Position numbers and translations under genes: made by a program. DNA of 64,000 bases from Arthrobacter sp. V1I9. GTDB lineage: Bacteria; Actinomycetota; Actinomycetes; Actinomycetales; Micrococcaceae. Positions 63,518 to 64,000 of this stretch are shown piece by piece; within the stretch, counting starts at the first letter, position 1; each line of letters starts with the position of its first letter. The stretch spans positions 2,542,001 through 2,606,000 of the forward strand of contig NZ_JAUSYU010000001.1 in NCBI RefSeq assembly GCF_030817075.1. Reading direction: 5' to 3'. The notes under the pieces were generated by a model that was not told the DNA's origin, ran no database searches, and was given only the letters and a program-made list of their open reading frames with translations.

Positions 63518-63569
63518 TTGCACTACTCCTGCGTTGGTGCAAAACTTTACTTTGTGATGCATAGTGCAA
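63518..63569 (+). promoter_or_regulatory. Putative TetR operator around its own promoter
   Basis: ttgcacta (63518-63525) and tagtgcaa (63562-63569) are an 8-bp inverted repeat spanning the promoter and start codon of the TetR gene. A related ggtgcaaaa (63536-63544) lies between. TTTACT at 63546-63551 can serve as -10 box, which would make the message nearly leaderless. Such half-site arrays usually mean autoregulation. Confidence 0.55.
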
Positions 63570-64000
63570 GTTCAGAGACAGGGCTCCGGGAGCGGAAACG
63601 GGCAGCCACCCGCAGTGCCATCACCGGGACCGCACGGACCCTGACCGCCGAGCGAGGACTCAACGGTTACACGGTCGAGGAAGTGTGCGAAGCCGCCGGA
63701 ATTTCGCGCCGTACCTTCTTCAACTACTTCCCCACAAAGGAAGACGCCATCATCGGCCATTCCGACGACGATGTCCCCGCTGACGTCCTCGATGACTTCA
63801 TCGCCGGTGGCGCCTCATCCCCTGCCGGCGACATCTCCCCCACCCTGTTCCGGGACCTCGTTAGGCTGTCCCTGAAGCTGTCCGAGCGCATGGCCTCGTC
63901 CGAAGAGGAAACCCGGCAACTGACAGGCGTGGTCCATAAGGAACCGCAGCTGATCCTGAAGCTCATCGGCGCCACGGAACAGCGCGAGGCGCAGTTCGCC
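63557..64000 (+). CDS. TetR/AcrR-family regulator, 5' part
   Basis: The first 148 codons of a TetR regulator that runs off the right edge. The helix-turn-helix is clear: GYTVEEVCEAAGISRRTFFNYFPTKEDAI at about residues 37-65, with FFNYFPTKE as recognition end. The rest (SERMASSEEETRQLTG) belongs to the ligand-binding domain. ATG at 63557; a GTG codon directly precedes it. A TetR gene with this N terminus is often next to a drug exporter, but that DNA is beyond the window. Confidence 0.9.
   Translation, partial: MHSASSETGLRERKRAATRSAITGTARTLTAERGLNGYTVEEVCEAAGISRRTFFNYFPTKEDAIIGHSDDDVPADVLDDFIAGGASSPAGDISPTLFRDLVRLSLKLSERMASSEEETRQLTGVVHKEPQLILKLIGATEQREAQFA

Noticed and set aside
1..64000. 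Insertion sequences, prophage, CRISPR or a genomic island
   Set aside because: No transposase, integrase, Cas gene, direct-repeat array or attachment site was seen, and composition looks even across the window.

Overview
This window is a piece of the main chromosome of a high-GC actinobacterium. Protein sequences and gene order fit the Micrococcaceae (Arthrobacter/Pseudarthrobacter type): a WhiB-type iron-sulfur regulator, an rpfB-rsmA-ispE block, an LCP cell-wall ligase, a DUF3499/DUF5719/GT2 block, many GTG starts and some leaderless-looking promoters. I see no insertion sequence, prophage, CRISPR array or integron. It is mostly core housekeeping DNA.

Layout. 1-7.7 kb: the end of deoC, a YdjM-like membrane protein, mfd, an SDR/DUF2867 protein and two small conserved genes. 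7.7-9.6 kb: the SufS-SufU sulfur-mobilising pair. 9.6-15.4 kb: a 478-bp non-coding stretch and two very large ATPase-LuxR regulators in tandem. 15.5-20.6 kb: pth, rplY, prs, glmU, tRNA-Gln and a TetR regulator. 20.8-27 kb: an ABC-F ATPase, ispE, rsmA, rpfB and tatD. 27-32.3 kb: a MoxR-DUF58-transglutaminase operon. 32.3-41.8 kb: a succinate-semialdehyde dehydrogenase, rsmI, a protein O-mannosyltransferase, an acyl-CoA ligase, a TIGR01906 membrane protein, SpoIIM-like and RDD proteins. 41.8-45.4 kb: an L,D-transpeptidase, ahcY, a Trm112 protein and DUF3499. 45.5-58.2 kb: a metallopeptidase-fold protein, DUF5719, a giant GT2 protein, whiB, TIGR03089, GtrA, purK-purE, LCP and manA. From memory, this block matches the Mycobacterium tuberculosis whiB2-manA-purEK region in gene content. 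58.2-64 kb: a FemAB-like protein, glpX, DUF4245, carbonic anhydrase, fumC and the start of a TetR regulator.

How the genes work together. Many genes serve the cell envelope: glmU (UDP-GlcNAc), ispE (isoprenoid carriers), L,D-transpeptidase, FemAB-like, LCP, GT2, protein O-mannosyltransferase and manA (mannose supply), with rpfB and whiB for growth and division control. Others cover translation quality (pth, rsmA, rsmI, ABC-F), nucleotide synthesis (prs, purK, purE) and central carbon metabolism (glpX, fumC, SSADH).

The most striking observation concerns sequence quality or gene integrity. Four genes (prs, the succinate-semialdehyde dehydrogenase, the FemAB-like gene and fumC) are each broken by a net single-base gain. 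In every case both halves are otherwise intact, and removing one base restores normal length. Because prs is normally essential, I read these as probable consensus errors rather than true pseudogenes. I found no clear candidate for an undescribed multi-gene system. The regulatory DNA around the LuxR pair, whiB and the terminal TetR gene deserves most attention.
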